From Rossellomorea vietnamensis (GTDB taxonomy: Bacteria > Bacillota > Bacilli > Bacillales > Bacillaceae_B), in NCBI RefSeq assembly GCF_008180615.1, contig NZ_VTEH01000001.1:218201-282200 (forward strand): a stretch of 64,000 bases of DNA. Direction: 5' to 3'. Numbering within the stretch: position 1 is the stretch's first letter; every line of letters starts with the position of its first letter. Below the pieces are notes generated by a model. That model saw nothing but the letters and a program-made list of their open reading frames with translations, was not told the DNA's origin and did no database searches. This document shows, one piece after another, positions 9,098-19,462 of the stretch. The translations under genes and the position numbers were made by a program.

Positions 9098-10660
9098 TTA
9101 TTTCACCTCTGCCGCTTCTTGAAATTCTGTGCCAATTCGGCCTTCCCCAACCATTTCACCGCTGAGAGACCAAGATTTCGCATCAGTTATCTTTACTTTT
9201 ACGATTTTGCCGATGGCCGTTTTAGGAGCTTTAAAGTTTACCAGCTTGCTCCGGCGTGTATACCCCGCAAGGACTTCTGGGTTCTTTTTGCTTTCTCCTT
9301 CTACCAGCACTTCAACAATTCTGCCTTCGTAGTCTTTAAGTGCTTCTTTAGAATATTCATTGACCATCTGATTAAGGCGCTGAAGACGTTCTTTCTTGAC
9401 TTCCATCGGAACATTGTCATTCATCTTTGCCGCAGGCGTGCCTTCTCTTGGAGAGTAGATATATGTGAAGGCCGATTCAAAACCGACTTCCCGGTATAGA
9501 GAAAGTGTTTCTTCGAATTGTTCATCCGTTTCATTCGGATACCCGACGATGATGTCTGTGGTCAGCGCAACATCCGGCATAGCCGCTTTGATTTTTCCTA
9601 CGAGTTCCAGGAATCTTTCTCGAGTATATTTTCGTGCCATGATTTTCAAGACATCAGATGAACCGGATTGTACCGGCAGATGAATATGCTCGACAAGGTT
9701 CCCTTTTTTGGATAGAACCTCGATCAAATGATCATCAAAGTCCCGTGGATGGCTTGTTGTAAAGCGGATTCTCGGGATATCTATTTTCCGGAGTTCATCC
9801 ATCAAATCACCAAGACCATAGTTTTCGAGGTCTTCTATGTCCTTGCCATAGGCATTGACATTCTGGCCAAGAAGAGTGACTTCCTGATAGCCCTGAGCAG
9901 CAAGATGCCGAACCTCCTGAATGATTTCTTCAGGTCTTCTGCTCCGCTCTTTTCCTCTAGTATAAGGAACAATGCAGTATGTGCAGAACTTATCACAGCC
10001 ATACATGATGTTTACCCAGGCCTTAATGTTTCCGCGGCGTACTTTAGGAAGGTTTTCAATGACATCCCCTTCCTTTGACCATACTTCCACAACCATCGCT
10101 TTAGACATATAAGCATCCGATAGAATGTTTGGAAGGCGGTGGATATTGTGGGTGCCAAAGATCATATCCACCTGATGATAAGTTTTAAGGATCTTGTTGA
10201 CGACCGATTCCTCTTGAGACATACACCCGCAAACACCGATAAGAAGCTCAGGCTTTTCACGTTTAAGATGCTTTAAGTGGCCAAGCTCGCCAAACACTTT
10301 GTTTTCAGCATTTTCACGGATCGCACAAGTATTAAGAAGGATGACATCAGCATCCTCAGTAGTATTTGTCGCTTCATAGCCCAGAGCCATGAAAATTCCT
10401 GCCATTACTTCTGTATCATGTTCATTCATTTGACAGCCGTAAGTGCGGATATAGAATTTTTTGTTGTTCCCCATCCCGCGGTACTTTTCATCGATCTTAA
10501 AATCATTATGATATTGTACAGATTCTTTCCCGCGCTTTTTGGCATCTTTCAGTGACGGGGGAATATAGACGCTTTGAAAGTACTTTGAATAATCTTTTTC
10601 GGTTTTTTTATTTGTAGGATCAGCCGCTTGCTGGCCAAGCTTTCGCTGTTCTTCATTCAT
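9098..10660 (-). CDS. miaB: tRNA-2-methylthio-N6-dimethylallyladenosine synthase MiaB
   Basis: MiaB is a radical-SAM methylthiotransferase that converts i6A37 to ms2i6A37 in tRNA. The N-terminal UPF0004 domain provides three cluster cysteines ([27 protein letters not shown]). The radical-SAM motif is [11 protein letters not shown] near residue 225. A TRAM domain forms the C-terminus ([11 protein letters not shown]...). At 520 residues it is of usual Bacillus length, with a leading segment of about 65 residues before the catalytic domain. The ATG follows AAAGGAG. It precedes ricA in the same order as ymcB-ymcA of B. subtilis. Confidence 0.97.
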   Translation of the reverse strand: MNEEQRKLGQQAADPTNKKTEKDYSKYFQSVYIPPSLKDAKKRGKESVQYHNDFKIDEKYRGMGNNKKFYIRTYGCQMNEHDTEVMAGIFMALGYEATNTTEDADVILLNTCAIRENAENKVFGELGHLKHLKREKPELLIGVCGCMSQEESVVNKILKTYHQVDMIFGTHNIHRLPNILSDAYMSKAMVVEVWSKEGDVIENLPKVRRGNIKAWVNIMYGCDKFCTYCIVPYTRGKERSRRPEEIIQEVRHLAAQGYQEVTLLGQNVNAYGKDIEDLENYGLGDLMDELRKIDIPRIRFTTSHPRDFDDHLIEVLSKKGNLVEHIHLPVQSGSSDVLKIMARKYTRERFLELVGKIKAAMPDVALTTDIIVGYPNETDEQFEETLSLYREVGFESAFTYIYSPREGTPAAKMNDNVPMEVKKERLQRLNQMVNEYSKEALKDYEGRIVEVLVEGESKKNPEVLAGYTRRSKLVNFKAPKTAIGKIVKVKITDAKSWSLSGEMVGEGRIGTEFQEAAEVK

Positions 10661-10913
10661 CGAAAATGACTCCTTTCCTGCTCACCTGTGCCGGGGCTGT
10701 AGAATTCTGATACCCGCGGCACAAAAAAAGAACGACTCTATTATATAAATACTGATAGTTTTTCACAAAAGGATTGCACGTTAATCTAGTATAAAGCTTT
10801 TTCATCCTTGATACAATAGAAGCACACAGATGTTGCAAAATGTTCACTTTAGCACTTTAAAGTTCTAAGAGAGCTTATTTGTCACTCCTTAAAAAGCGTT
10901 AAATAGAAAAAAA

Positions 10914-10939
10914 GCATCACCGGATTAAAACGGTGATGC
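10914..10939 (-). terminator. Terminator after the dipeptidase gene
   Basis: GCATCACCG and CGGTGATGC are exact inverted repeats with an 8-base loop; on the minus strand T7 follows. It lies 13 bp beyond the stop codon of the dipeptidase gene. Confidence 0.92.
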
Positions 10940-10952
10940 CCTTTTGATTGTC

Positions 10953-11882
10953 CTACTGTTCTTCTGGCAATGCTTCATAGAAATTTTCGAAAAGGAATTT
11001 CTTCACTTGTGATTCTGTATAGTGCTTCTGCAGTGCCTCTGTGAGATTTTCGTATTCACGGTAGCATGACAAACCTTCTACTGTCTGGGATATGCCATCG
11101 AAGTCAGAACCAAAGCCGACTTGGTTTTTACCGCCAAGTGAACAAGCATGGTCCAGGTGGTGAAGGATATCGGAAATTTCCGCATCCCCGTTTTGCTTAA
11201 GAAACTGAGGGACAAATGTTAAACCCATAACTCCATTCTTTTGGAATAGTGCCTTGATCTGTTCATCTTTTAGATTCCTTGGGTGGGAACATACACTGAA
11301 AGTATTTGAATGTGAAGCAATTGGGTATCTTGCAATTTCTATAGTGTCCCAGAATGAGCGTTCACATAGGTGGGAGACATCCGTCATAATGTTATGTTCA
11401 TTCAGGAACTGAACTGTCTCCCTGCCAAACTTCGTCAGCCCCGCTGCTCTGGGCTCAAGTGCACCATCTGCTGCCGCATTTGCCCAATTCCATGTTAACC
11501 CGACAGCCCGGACCCCCAACTGATACAAAGTAAAGAGTTTGGTCAGGTCTTCCTCAATGGCTTCGCACCCTTCAAGGGTCAGCATTGCCCCTATCTCATC
11601 CTCTTCTAATCTTGCTATATCACTTTTACTCCGGATCATTTTCATCTTGGAATTTGGCTCAAGGATTTTTTCATGAAAAACCTCCACCATCTCCAGTGCA
11701 GCCTGGAACCGCTGGCCGGGTTTCAAATACGAAGGAAGGTAAATGGCGAACAGCTGAACCTTGCTTCCTGCTTGGAGCAGCTGAGGATAGGTTATATGTA
11801 AATCATCCCGACTTTGAAAGGACACATCCTCCCTGTAATGGTGAAGCTTTAACAATACATCACAATGAGCATCGAATATCAT
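10953..11882 (-). CDS. Membrane dipeptidase family (peptidase M19)
   Basis: The protein resembles renal-type, zinc-dependent dipeptidases. The metal-binding HxD is at the N-terminus (MIFDAHCDVLLKL). Further family blocks are LTLEGCEAIEED, GLTWNWANAAADG, DVSHLCERSFWD, ASHSNTFSVCSHPRNL and GFGSDFDGI. I start it at the ATG at 11882, preceded by GAGGGG, rather than 57 bases upstream, which gives 309 residues. Substrates are likely L-X or D-X dipeptides, and the location is cytoplasmic since no signal peptide is visible. In B. subtilis tdh and kbl occupy this interval between spoVS and miaB; they are absent here. Confidence 0.9.
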   Translation of the reverse strand: MIFDAHCDVLLKLHHYREDVSFQSRDDLHITYPQLLQAGSKVQLFAIYLPSYLKPGQRFQAALEMVEVFHEKILEPNSKMKMIRSKSDIARLEEDEIGAMLTLEGCEAIEEDLTKLFTLYQLGVRAVGLTWNWANAAADGALEPRAAGLTKFGRETVQFLNEHNIMTDVSHLCERSFWDTIEIARYPIASHSNTFSVCSHPRNLKDEQIKALFQKNGVMGLTFVPQFLKQNGDAEISDILHHLDHACSLGGKNQVGFGSDFDGISQTVEGLSCYREYENLTEALQKHYTESQVKKFLFENFYEALPEEQ

Positions 11883-12246
11883 CTTAAAACCCCTCTCTTT
11901 TGTCTTCTGTTCAATAACACCTGTTAAATAAGACTTCATCCTCTAACATAATGCCCGGCTTTCCAGCGGGTCCCCTGCAGCCGCACACCTCATTGATCGC
12001 TATTTCCTAGTATCTTATTGAAATCGTTACTCTCCAAACTAGCCAGAGAGAGATATTTCTATTTTAATTCTATATTTATACTTCTGGACAATTTCCTAAA
12101 CTCCTCTTGAGGATTTTCCTTCCGTCCTTGTGTGTAGATGGAAAGCCTCTTCCATCAAGAATTGGTGCGTCCTGCTGAAGAAGATGTTTTTCACAAAATT
12201 ACGATAACAATCAGCACTTATCCAATTGAAAAATACCCACAAAAAA
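11883..12246. other. Intergenic region upstream of the dipeptidase gene
   Basis: No gene or repeat recognised. It should contain the dipeptidase promoter on the minus strand, but I cannot point to one with confidence. Confidence 0.5.
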
Positions 12247-12281
12247 GAGGCTGTCCCATTCAGGTTTATAGGGACAGCCTC
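12247..12281 (-). terminator. Terminator after spoVS
   Basis: GAGGCTGTCCC and GGGACAGCCTC are an exact 11-bp stem, followed by T6 on the minus strand. It begins 8 bp after the spoVS stop codon. Confidence 0.93.
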
Positions 12282-12288
12282 GAATTAG

Positions 12289-12549
12289 TTAACGAGGTTC
12301 AATAATCAACTTGATAGCCGTGCGCTCTTCTCCATCAATCAGGATATCAGTGAAAGCAGGAATACATATTAGGTCTACCCCGCTTGGAGCGACAAAACCG
12401 CGGGCAATGGCAACAGCTTTGACTGCCTGATTAAGGGCGCCTGCCCCTATGGCTTGAATTTCTGCTGCTCCTCTCTCACGAAGAACTCCGGCAAGTGCAC
12501 CAGCTACAGAATTAGGATTAGATTTTGCTGAAACTTTTAATATTTCCAT
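12289..12549 (-). CDS. spoVS: Stage V sporulation protein S
   Basis: SpoVS is a small Alba-fold protein needed for normal spore coat/cortex assembly in B. subtilis. The 86-residue product is almost invariant in Bacillus: MEILKVSAKSNPNSVAGALA at the start and GVDLICIPAFTDI in the C-terminal half. Length and start match the family exactly. It lies downstream of ymdB, as in B. subtilis, and has its own terminator. A sigma-H-like promoter candidate lies upstream. Confidence 0.98.
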   Translation of the reverse strand: MEILKVSAKSNPNSVAGALAGVLRERGAAEIQAIGAGALNQAVKAVAIARGFVAPSGVDLICIPAFTDILIDGEERTAIKLIIEPR

Positions 12550-12630
12550 TTCTTTTCCTCCTTGTCATTTCCCCATACCGAATGTTCAAAGCACAGAACA
12601 ACCTGGTATAAACGATTCCACTGCTACTAT

Positions 12631-12659
12631 ATTCAGCAATTCGTGAAATCATTCCCGCT
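12631..12659 (-). promoter_or_regulatory. Candidate sigma-H promoter of spoVS
   Basis: On the minus strand AGCGGGAAT (compare RNAGGAWWW) is followed after 13 bp by GCTGAAT (compare RNNGAAT), about 80 bp upstream of spoVS. spoVS is a sigma-H gene in B. subtilis. The -35 differs at two positions, so this is tentative. Confidence 0.35.
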
Positions 12660-12810
12660 TGGCCTAAAAAAGCGGATAACAAAGGACTCCAGCTTTCAGA
12701 AATGGTGGACATCCACAATCAGGAAATTCGTTAAGAAGTTTTGGGATTTATCAACTCAGCTGCCGATTCTTACTTGAAATTGTCTATGGTTTGTCCAAAT
12801 AAATAAAAAA

Positions 12811-12837
12811 AGCAAAAGAGCCATTTGCCCTTTTGCT
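12811..12837 (-). terminator. Terminator after ymdB
   Basis: AGCAAAAGAGC pairs with GCCCTTTTGCT, followed by TTTTTT on the minus strand, 7 bp after the ymdB stop codon. Confidence 0.88.
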
Positions 12838-12843
12838 TTCAGC

Positions 12844-13644
12844 TTATTCTGACAGGAAAGGATGATCATCATTGATCAAAATCCGATCGATGCTCTTTGC
12901 CTTTCCTGTTTTCTCATTAATTTCGATAATGACCCCGCTCAATAACTTTCTGCCTGTGCTTGGTACCTCGAAACGAACAGGCAGAGAGGTCCTGAACTTA
13001 GTAATGACAGAATCTTTATTCATCCCAAGAATCTCATCATAGGGACCTGTCATGCCTACATCAGCTATGAAGGCTGTTCCATTAGGAAGGACGCGGTTGT
13101 CCGCTGTCTGTATATGCGTATGGGTACCCACAACGGCTGAGACCTTTCCATCCAGAAACCAGCCCATTGCCTGCTTTTCACTTGTCGCTTCAGCATGGAA
13201 GTCGACAAAAACAAATGGTGTCCTTTCTTTTGCCTCGGCGACAAGCTCTTCCGCAGCTTCAAAAGGACAATCCAATGCAGGCATGAAGGTTCTGCCCTGC
13301 AAGTTGATGACCGCTGTCTCAAAGCCGTTGATGTTAATAAACGTCAATCCGCTTCCTGGTGTGCCTTTCGGATAGTTGGCAGGCCTCACCATTAACTTAG
13401 TATTATCAATAAAATCAAAAATTTCTTTGTTGTCCCAAGTATGGTTACCCATCGTGATGATGTTGGCACCATCATTTAAAAAACGTTTGTATATTTTTTC
13501 TGTTATTCCTCTTCCACCTGCTGCATTTTCACCATTCACGATCGTGACAGAAGGACGGTATTTCGCCTTAAGCTTAGGAAGATATTCCGAGACCATTTCT
13601 CGGCCTAGAGAACCGACTACATCTCCAATAAATAAGATATTCAT
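12844..13644 (-). CDS. ymdB: YmdB, 2',3'-cyclic nucleotide phosphodiesterase
   Basis: YmdB is a metallophosphoesterase that in B. subtilis affects biofilm and motility decisions and mRNA levels. The dinuclear metal site is visible as FIGDVVGSLGREM at the N-terminus, IVNGENAAGGRGI, TMGNHTWDNKEI, DFHAEATSEKQAMG and VGTHTHIQTAD. The ATG at 13644 is favoured over a TTG six bases upstream because AAAGGG lies at proper distance. The product has 266 residues against 264 in B. subtilis. It lies 150 bp downstream of rny, as in B. subtilis, separated by a terminator. Confidence 0.96.
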   Translation of the reverse strand: MNILFIGDVVGSLGREMVSEYLPKLKAKYRPSVTIVNGENAAGGRGITEKIYKRFLNDGANIITMGNHTWDNKEIFDFIDNTKLMVRPANYPKGTPGSGLTFININGFETAVINLQGRTFMPALDCPFEAAEELVAEAKERTPFVFVDFHAEATSEKQAMGWFLDGKVSAVVGTHTHIQTADNRVLPNGTAFIADVGMTGPYDEILGMNKDSVITKFRTSLPVRFEVPSTGRKLLSGVIIEINEKTGKAKSIDRILINDDHPFLSE

Positions 13645-13773
13645 TTGCAAACCCTTTCTGCTTCAACATTTCTTACATTTTATCACAGCCAGCACAAATC
13701 TCATACTGCTCCACTTTTACACGCTAATAAAGACATGCTTTAAAGCAATAATGCGCCTTGACAGCCATAGAAA

Positions 13774-13798
13774 AAGCGGTGTGAAAATCACACCGCTT
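13774..13798 (-). terminator. Terminator after rny
   Basis: AAGCGGTGTG and CACACCGCTT form an exact 10-bp stem with TTTTTC following on the minus strand. The stem begins within the last bases of the rny stop codon. Confidence 0.9.
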
Positions 13799-15357
13799 TA
13801 TTTTGCGTATTCTACAGCTCTTGTTTCCCGTATGACGGTAACCTTGATATGGCCTGGATAATCCAGTTCCTCTTCAATCCGTTTCCGGATGTCACGCGCC
13901 AGACGATGAGCTTCCAAATCATCAATCGATTCTGGTTTAACCATGATACGTACTTCCCTGCCCGCTTGGATTGCGAATGACTTCTCAACACCCTCATAGG
14001 ATTCTGAGATGTCTTCCAGCTTCTCTAAGCGGCGGATGTAGTTCTCAAGCGTTTCACTCCTGGCACCCGGCCTTGCAGCTGAAAGTGCATCAGCAGCCGC
14101 CACAAGTACTGAAATGACAGACGTTGGTTCCGTATCACCATGATGGGATGCGATACTGTTAATGACCACTGGGTGTTCTTTATACTTCCCAGCCAGTTCA
14201 ACACCGATTTCCACATGGCTTCCTTCTACTTCATGGTCAATCGCTTTACCGATATCATGCAGAAGACCTGCACGGCGGGCAAGCGTAACATCCTCACCCA
14301 GTTCGGCAGCGAGCAGACCTGAAAGGTACGCCACTTCCGTTGAGTGCTTCAGGACGTTTTGACCATAGCTTGTACGGAATTTCAATCTTCCAAGAATCTT
14401 AATTAAATCTGGATGGAGCCCGTGAACTCCAACATCGAATGTTGTCTGTTCACCTATTTCACGAATATGCTCATCCACTTCCCGTCTTGCCTTATCGACC
14501 ATTTCCTCGATTCGGGCTGGATGGATCCGTCCGTCCTGTACCAATTTTTCAAGTGCAATTCTCGCAGTTTCGCGGCGAATTGGATCAAAACCGGATAAGA
14601 TAACCGCCTCTGGAGTATCGTCAATAATCAAATCAATTCCAGTAAGCGTTTCTAATGTACGAATATTACGTCCTTCACGACCGATGATTCGACCTTTCAT
14701 CTCATCATTCGGAAGGTTTACAACAGATACCGTTGTTTCTGCAACATGTTCTGCTGCACAACGCTGGATTGCAAGTGAAAGAATCTCTTTCGCTTTCTTA
14801 TCAGAGTCTTCCTTTGCACGTGTTTCATGCTCTCTGATCATCAAGGCAAGGTCATGAGAAAGTTCATTCTCAGTACGGTCAAGAATGATCGCTTTTGCCT
14901 CATCACGCGTAAGTGCAGAGATGCGTTCCAGTTCGGTTTGCTGTAATCGTATCATCTCGTCCACTTTGCTTTCCATCTCTTCAATATGTTGTTGTCTTCC
15001 ATTCAGAGTATCCTCTTTTCGTTCAAGCTGAGATTCCCGCTTATCGAGTGACTCATCTTTGCGATCAAGGTTCTCTTCTTTTTGCATTAAACGATTTTCC
15101 TGCTTTTGCAATTCATTTCTTCGTTCACGAAGGTCATTTTCCATATCAGTACGAAGCTTATGATTTTCATCCTTTGCTTCTAAGAGCTTTTCCTTCTTCA
15201 GAGCCTCGGCCTCGCGCTTAGCATCTTCAAGAATCTGCTCTGCGGAACCTTTAGCTCCAGCAATTTTTGCCTCAGCAATGGATTTACGAATAAAGTATCC
15301 AACAACTACACCGACGATTAGGCCAAGCAAAATGGAGATGATTGTAATGGGTTCCAT
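13798..15357 (-). CDS. rny: Ribonuclease Y
   Basis: RNase Y is the membrane-anchored endonuclease that starts mRNA decay in Bacillus. The order is an N-terminal membrane helix ([18 protein letters not shown]), a long charged coiled coil (about residues 30-200, rich in E, K, R and Q), a KH domain ([14 protein letters not shown]) and an HD domain with [17 protein letters not shown]. Length of about 519-520 residues is standard. Of two adjacent ATGs (15360 and 15357) the second has better spacing from GGAGGTG. The gene ends in a terminator and precedes ymdB. Its cofactor subunit RicA is encoded in the same window. Confidence 0.97.
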   Translation of the reverse strand: MEPITIISILLGLIVGVVVGYFIRKSIAEAKIAGAKGSAEQILEDAKREAEALKKEKLLEAKDENHKLRTDMENDLRERRNELQKQENRLMQKEENLDRKDESLDKRESQLERKEDTLNGRQQHIEEMESKVDEMIRLQQTELERISALTRDEAKAIILDRTENELSHDLALMIREHETRAKEDSDKKAKEILSLAIQRCAAEHVAETTVSVVNLPNDEMKGRIIGREGRNIRTLETLTGIDLIIDDTPEAVILSGFDPIRRETARIALEKLVQDGRIHPARIEEMVDKARREVDEHIREIGEQTTFDVGVHGLHPDLIKILGRLKFRTSYGQNVLKHSTEVAYLSGLLAAELGEDVTLARRAGLLHDIGKAIDHEVEGSHVEIGVELAGKYKEHPVVINSIASHHGDTEPTSVISVLVAAADALSAARPGARSETLENYIRRLEKLEDISESYEGVEKSFAIQAGREVRIMVKPESIDDLEAHRLARDIRKRIEEELDYPGHIKVTVIRETRAVEYAK

Positions 15358-15701
15358 CATTTCACCTCCCCTTGCTATGAACTTTAGTCATGTCTTTTTT
15401 ACATGTCGGCTGGTACATTGTTCCAAAGGTTTCAATATACAGCGCTAGGCTTTCAAATATTAACATTCGAAAATTTGTAAAATATACATGTTAATTTTAA
15501 ATCTCAGAATATTCATTGTCAAGGGGGTGAGACCTTTCCCCCTTGATTCTATGGATAATTTCGTTAAAAAGTGATAAAAAACACCTTATTTTGTAATTAG
15601 TCCACTAACTTTTCATGATACGGCTCCAGGATAGTGGTTGATTTTTATACCAGATACAATTCCTCTTTACAGACGCGCGGAACCAGCATCGCCTTTATAA
15701 A

Positions 15702-15874
15702 AGGCTGTTTTCACATATATTGCTGCTTGGGGAGATCCCCTGATACTAAGAGTTTTATCTCTATTCGGGCAAGAGCAGCTCTTTTCTTTTCAAAATCACC
15801 GTATTTTTACTTCTTAAATTAGATATTTCTTCAGAATTATTATCTAATAACAACAAATTTTCCGAAAAGACCCT
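15702..15874 (+). repeat. MITE-like intergenic repeat, copy B
   Basis: Left end AGGCTGTTTTCACATATATTGCTGC, written here in parts: AGGCTGTTTTCAC then ATATATTGCTGC. The core is GATACTAAGAGTTTTATCTCT and GAGCAGCTCTTTTCTTTTC, and the right end is AACAACAAATTTTCCGAAAAG. The ends are imperfect inverted repeats. It lies between recA and rny. The flanking bases 15358-15701 hold no gene that I can support. Confidence 0.8.
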
Positions 15875-15960
15875 TATAAAAAGAGGAAGTGCCCAGTCTT
15901 CTTTGGAATCAAGGGCTATTTAACGAGAAAGGACGCTTAATTGTCACAACAATTTTAAAA

Positions 15961-15991
15961 AGGAAGCAGGGAGACCGGCTCCCTGCTTCCT
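15961..15991 (-). terminator. Terminator after recA
   Basis: AGGAAGCAGGGAG and CTCCCTGCTTCCT are an exact 13-bp stem, with TTTTTAAAATT following on the minus strand. Confidence 0.93.
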
Positions 15992-15999
15992 TGAAAGTC

Positions 16000-17037
16000 T
16001 TATTGATCTAATAACAATTCGTCCTGTCCTTCTTCAGTTTCTGCTTTGCCTGTATCCAGACCATAGTGGTCGCGGATTTTAATCATGATTTCATTGCGGA
16101 TTTCAGGGTTTTCTTTCAAGAAAATCTTCGCATTTTCACGCCCCTGGCCAAGGCGCTCTTCATTATATGAGTACCAGGCACCGCTTTTTTGAACGATGTC
16201 CAGTTCTGACCCCATATCAATGATCTCGCCTTCCCTGGAAATCCCTTGTCCGTACATAATATCAACTTCAGCTACCCTGAAAGGAGGAGCTACTTTATTT
16301 TTAACAACTTTGACTTTCGTTTTGTTACCGACCATTTCGTTTCCTTGCTTCAACGCTTCCGCACGACGCACCTCAAGACGGACAGAGGAATAGAATTTCA
16401 GCGCACGTCCACCAGGTGTCGTTTCAGGGTTACCAAACATAACTCCGACTTTCTCACGGATCTGGTTAATGAAAATTGCAATGGTTTTCGATTTATTGAT
16501 CGCTCCAGACAGCTTCCTCAAAGCCTGGGACATCAAACGGGCTTGAAGACCAACGTGCGAGTCCCCCATTTCGCCTTCAATCTCCGCTTTAGGAACAAGC
16601 GCTGCGACAGAGTCAATGACAAGGATATCCACAGCGCCGCTTCGTACAAGAGCTTCTGCGATTTCCAATGCCTGCTCTCCTGTATCGGGCTGTGAGAGGA
16701 GAAGTTCATCAATGTTAACACCAAGTTTTTGAGCATAGACAGGGTCAAGAGCATGCTCAGCATCTATGAATGCCGCCTGTCCTCCCTGTGCTTGTACTTC
16801 AGCAATTGCATGAAGGGCCACAGTTGTCTTACCAGAAGATTCCGGACCGTACGTTTCAATGATTCTTCCGCGCGGATATCCTCCTACTCCAAGTGCAACA
16901 TCCAAGGCTAGTGAACCACTTGGGATTGTTACTATGTTTCGATCTGTTTGTTCTCCCAGCTTCATGATTGAACCTTTACCGAATTGTTTCTCAATTTGTT
17001 TAAGTGCCATATCCAAGGCAGCTTGACGATCGCTCAC
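16000..17037 (-). CDS. recA: Recombinase RecA
   Basis: RecA forms filaments on single-stranded DNA for homologous recombination and triggers LexA self-cleavage. The Walker [10 protein letters not shown] is near residue 65, Walker B is [12 protein letters not shown], and the loops include [20 protein letters not shown] and [21 protein letters not shown]. The 345 residues end in an acidic tail ([12 protein letters not shown]), usual for the family. The start is GTG with AAGGAGG eight bases upstream. The promoter carries a LexA site, so SOS control is expected. cinA is upstream on the same strand, a common linkage. Confidence 0.98.
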   Translation of the reverse strand: MSDRQAALDMALKQIEKQFGKGSIMKLGEQTDRNIVTIPSGSLALDVALGVGGYPRGRIIETYGPESSGKTTVALHAIAEVQAQGGQAAFIDAEHALDPVYAQKLGVNIDELLLSQPDTGEQALEIAEALVRSGAVDILVIDSVAALVPKAEIEGEMGDSHVGLQARLMSQALRKLSGAINKSKTIAIFINQIREKVGVMFGNPETTPGGRALKFYSSVRLEVRRAEALKQGNEMVGNKTKVKVVKNKVAPPFRVAEVDIMYGQGISREGEIIDMGSELDIVQKSGAWYSYNEERLGQGRENAKIFLKENPEIRNEIMIKIRDHYGLDTGKAETEEGQDELLLDQ

Positions 17038-17126
17038 AAATATTTCCTCCTTTTAATCTCTTACATATATAGAAAGACAAAATAGCAATTTATCAATTGC
17101 TTGTCTCATTTCAACAACCTATCTCT

Positions 17127-17178
17127 ACTATAAACCTTTTTCGTTAATTTAACAAGAGAAAAATCGAACATTCATTCG
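17127..17178 (-). promoter_or_regulatory. recA promoter with LexA (SOS) box
   Basis: On the minus strand CGAATGAATGTTCG (17178-17165) fits the Bacillus LexA consensus CGAACRNRYGTTYG with one mismatch; the same C-to-T change is present in the B. subtilis recA box as I recall it. Ten bases further on come -35 TTGTTA (17155-17150), a 17-bp spacer and -10 TATAGT (17132-17127). The promoter lies about 90 bp from the recA GTG. Confidence 0.85.
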
Positions 17179-17420
17179 GTTTTTTTCTCCGTACAATTAT
17201 CCGCACTTTATATAATTCCTATGAAGAAATTATCGTTTTAACGTTTTCTGCAGGGAGAAAATTATATTTTCAGCTCAAAAACTGATTTAATTGTATTCCC
17301 TGCTTTCAACCCTGTCTGGTCATTTATACCTTAGGGTGCGGGCTGATTACAGAGAAGATCCAGAGGCTTTAGGTGCATTCAAACCTGCCTGGACTGAATA
17401 TCACTGCGGGCAGACAAAAA
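17179..17420. other. Rest of the recA-cinA intergenic region
   Basis: I see no gene, repeat or further regulatory site here. Confidence 0.5.
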
Positions 17421-17442
17421 GCCGGCAGGAGAGCCTGCCGGC
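17421..17442 (-). terminator. Terminator after cinA
   Basis: GCCGGCAGG and CCTGCCGGC form an exact 9-bp GC-rich stem with a 4-base loop and TTTTTG after it on the minus strand. Confidence 0.93.
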
Positions 17443-17449
17443 CAGCAAC

Positions 17450-18700
17450 TTATGACTTTCCCTCTCCTCTTAGCTCTTTCAAAAGGAAGTAACTTCCGTA
17501 TTTAACTGTCCGCGCACGGTTGCCATTTCGCGTGCCGGCAAGATTTAATAAAAAAGTTTTGGTGTTTCTGTCTCTTCGGGAAATACCTATCCAGATCGTG
17601 CCTTCATCCTTCCCTTCATGAGGTCCCGGACCTGCAGCTCCTGTAAAACTGATTCCGATGTCAGAATCGAATTTCTCCCTGACATTTTCAGCAAGTTCTT
17701 TAGCACAAGGTTCACTGACGGTCCCATGTATACTGATCGTGTTGGGAGAAACATCAAGAAGTTCCTTTTTTATCTCAGGAGAGTAACAAACTATGCCGCC
17801 TTTCAGAACGGATCCAGCCCCTGAGATGGAAGTCATCTGGGATTGAAATAATCCTCCTGTCAAACTTTCGGCACAAGCAATGGTTAACTCTTGCTTCTTC
17901 AGTTCTTTCGACATCTCATCCATCAGGGTTGTGTCATCATATCCATAAAAATACGGTCTGACCCTTTTGAGGATTTGGGTTTCCATTTCATCCAGCATGT
18001 TTTCTGCCTTCTCTTTTGAAACGTCTTTAGCCGTCAATCTAAGAGTTACTTCTCCGTCGGAAGCAAGAGGAGCAACTGTAGGGTTTGTTTGAGCATCAAT
18101 AAGATCCATCATTTCTGTTTCCAGTTCCGCTTCGCCTATGCCAAAAAACCGAAGAACCCTGGAAGAAATGGTCTCTTTTCTGCCCAGCGCTTCTTCTATT
18201 TGGGGCCTTCCGTATTTTTTGAACATCGGAATCATCTCAGAAGGAGGACCGGGAAGGAGCATATATTGACGAGATTCATGAATCAGGAACATTCCTGGCG
18301 CCATTCCCTGTTCATTCTTCAGCACATTAGAACCCTTTAAAACATGGGCCTGCTTTTCATTGTTAGGTGTCATTTCCCTTTGTACCCTTATAAAGTAATC
18401 CTTGATGAATTTTAAAGCCTCTTCATCTTTTTCAAGAGAGGTATTTAAGTGGCCAGCTATTGTTTCTTTCGTCAAATCGTCCTTGGTGGGGCCAAGCCCT
18501 CCTGTAAAGATGATTAATTGAGCACGCGATTCTGCAGTCTTTACAGCATTTTTAAGCCGGTCGGGGTTATCTCCCACAACTGTATGATAATATACATTCA
18601 CACCTATTTCTGCCAGCTGTTCTGAAAGGAATTTCGCATTGGAATTTACTATTTGCCCTAAAAGTAATTCAGAACCTACAGCAATGATTTCTGCGTTCAT
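17450..18700 (-). CDS. cinA: CinA family nicotinamide-nucleotide protein
   Basis: CinA proteins join an N-terminal MoaB/COG1058 domain (NMN-related pyrophosphatase type) with a C-terminal nicotinamide mononucleotide deamidase domain. The first is shown by [19 protein letters not shown] and [15 protein letters not shown]. The second is shown by [20 protein letters not shown] and [20 protein letters not shown]. The ATG at 18700, with GGGG eight bases upstream, gives 416 residues, the B. subtilis length; an in-frame start 72 bases upstream lacks homology. Its place next to recA is conserved in Gram-positive bacteria, where it is often linked to competence. Confidence 0.95.
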   Translation of the reverse strand: MNAEIIAVGSELLLGQIVNSNAKFLSEQLAEIGVNVYYHTVVGDNPDRLKNAVKTAESRAQLIIFTGGLGPTKDDLTKETIAGHLNTSLEKDEEALKFIKDYFIRVQREMTPNNEKQAHVLKGSNVLKNEQGMAPGMFLIHESRQYMLLPGPPSEMIPMFKKYGRPQIEEALGRKETISSRVLRFFGIGEAELETEMMDLIDAQTNPTVAPLASDGEVTLRLTAKDVSKEKAENMLDEMETQILKRVRPYFYGYDDTTLMDEMSKELKKQELTIACAESLTGGLFQSQMTSISGAGSVLKGGIVCYSPEIKKELLDVSPNTISIHGTVSEPCAKELAENVREKFDSDIGISFTGAAGPGPHEGKDEGTIWIGISRRDRNTKTFLLNLAGTRNGNRARTVKYGSYFLLKELRGEGKS

Positions 18701-18777
18701 AATTTTATCCCCTTTATCTCTAGCTTGATTTATTTCACTATAAGAATTATAGGCTTTTTGAAATGATTCCACAAAAA

Positions 18778-18817
18778 AGAAGTCCTAAACCTCTGAGCAA
18801 ACCAGGAAAGGACTTCT
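18778..18817 (-). terminator. Terminator after pgsA
   Basis: AGAAGTCCT and AGGACTTCT are exact inverted repeats, with a T6 run on the minus strand. It lies 11 bp past the pgsA stop codon. Confidence 0.88.
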
Positions 18818-18827
18818 ATTTACTGAA

Positions 18828-19406
18828 TTATTTAGAATTGAGAAATGCCTGGCGGTTCTTGTAAAAGTATTCCCAGCCAGACCAAATTGTTATGAGCATC
18901 GCGATCCATAAAGTGATCGTGTCAAATGGAATCGAAACAGCTTCAAAGATGATGTTATGAAGCAGCAATGATGAGATGGCGATGATCTGAGCCCACGTTT
19001 TGATTTTTCCCAGCGTATTAGCGGCAACTACTTCGCCTGTGCCTGCCAATACCAGCCTTAATCCCGTAACGGCAAATTCCCTGCTTATGATGATGATAAC
19101 AATCCAAGAAGGAGCAAATCCCATTTCAACTAAAACGATTAAAGCTGCAGATACGAGCAATTTATCTGCAAGCGGATCAAGGAATTTCCCTAGATTCGTG
19201 ACAAGATCCAATTTCCTGGCATAGTAGCCGTCGATCCAATCTGTTGTGGAGGCTATGATGAACAACAGCCCTCCAGCAAAGTGGTTCACAGGCATTTCAG
19301 TGCCCAATAGTGAAATGTTTCCCCAATCGAAGGGGTATAGCATGATGATCATAAATAGCGGGATTAAGATAATCCTCGATACCGTAATTTTATTTGGCAA
19401 GTTCAC
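18828..19406 (-). CDS. pgsA: CDP-diacylglycerol--glycerol-3-phosphate phosphatidyltransferase
   Basis: PgsA makes phosphatidylglycerol phosphate, the first committed step to phosphatidylglycerol and cardiolipin in the membrane. The CDP-alcohol phosphotransferase signature is complete: DWIDGYYARKLDLVTNLGKF followed by LDPLADK (pattern DG..AR........G...D...D). Several hydrophobic helices flank it, and the length is 192 residues. The start is GTG with AAGGAGG eight bases upstream. It lies 49 bp after ymfM in the usual ymfM-pgsA-cinA-recA order; a hairpin lies in that gap. Confidence 0.97.
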   Translation of the reverse strand: MNLPNKITVSRIILIPLFMIIMLYPFDWGNISLLGTEMPVNHFAGGLLFIIASTTDWIDGYYARKLDLVTNLGKFLDPLADKLLVSAALIVLVEMGFAPSWIVIIIISREFAVTGLRLVLAGTGEVVAANTLGKIKTWAQIIAISSLLLHNIIFEAVSIPFDTITLWIAMLITIWSGWEYFYKNRQAFLNSK

Positions 19407-19436
19407 TCTTTCTACCTCCTTGAATCATAACAAAAC

Positions 19437-19462
19437 AGAATAGCCACAGAGGTGGCTATTCT
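19437..19462 (-). terminator. Hairpin between ymfM and pgsA (terminator or attenuator)
   Basis: AGAATAGCCAC and GTGGCTATTCT are an exact 11-bp stem overlapping the ymfM stop codon, followed by TGTTTTGTT on the minus strand. The weak T tract suggests partial termination before pgsA. Confidence 0.7.
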
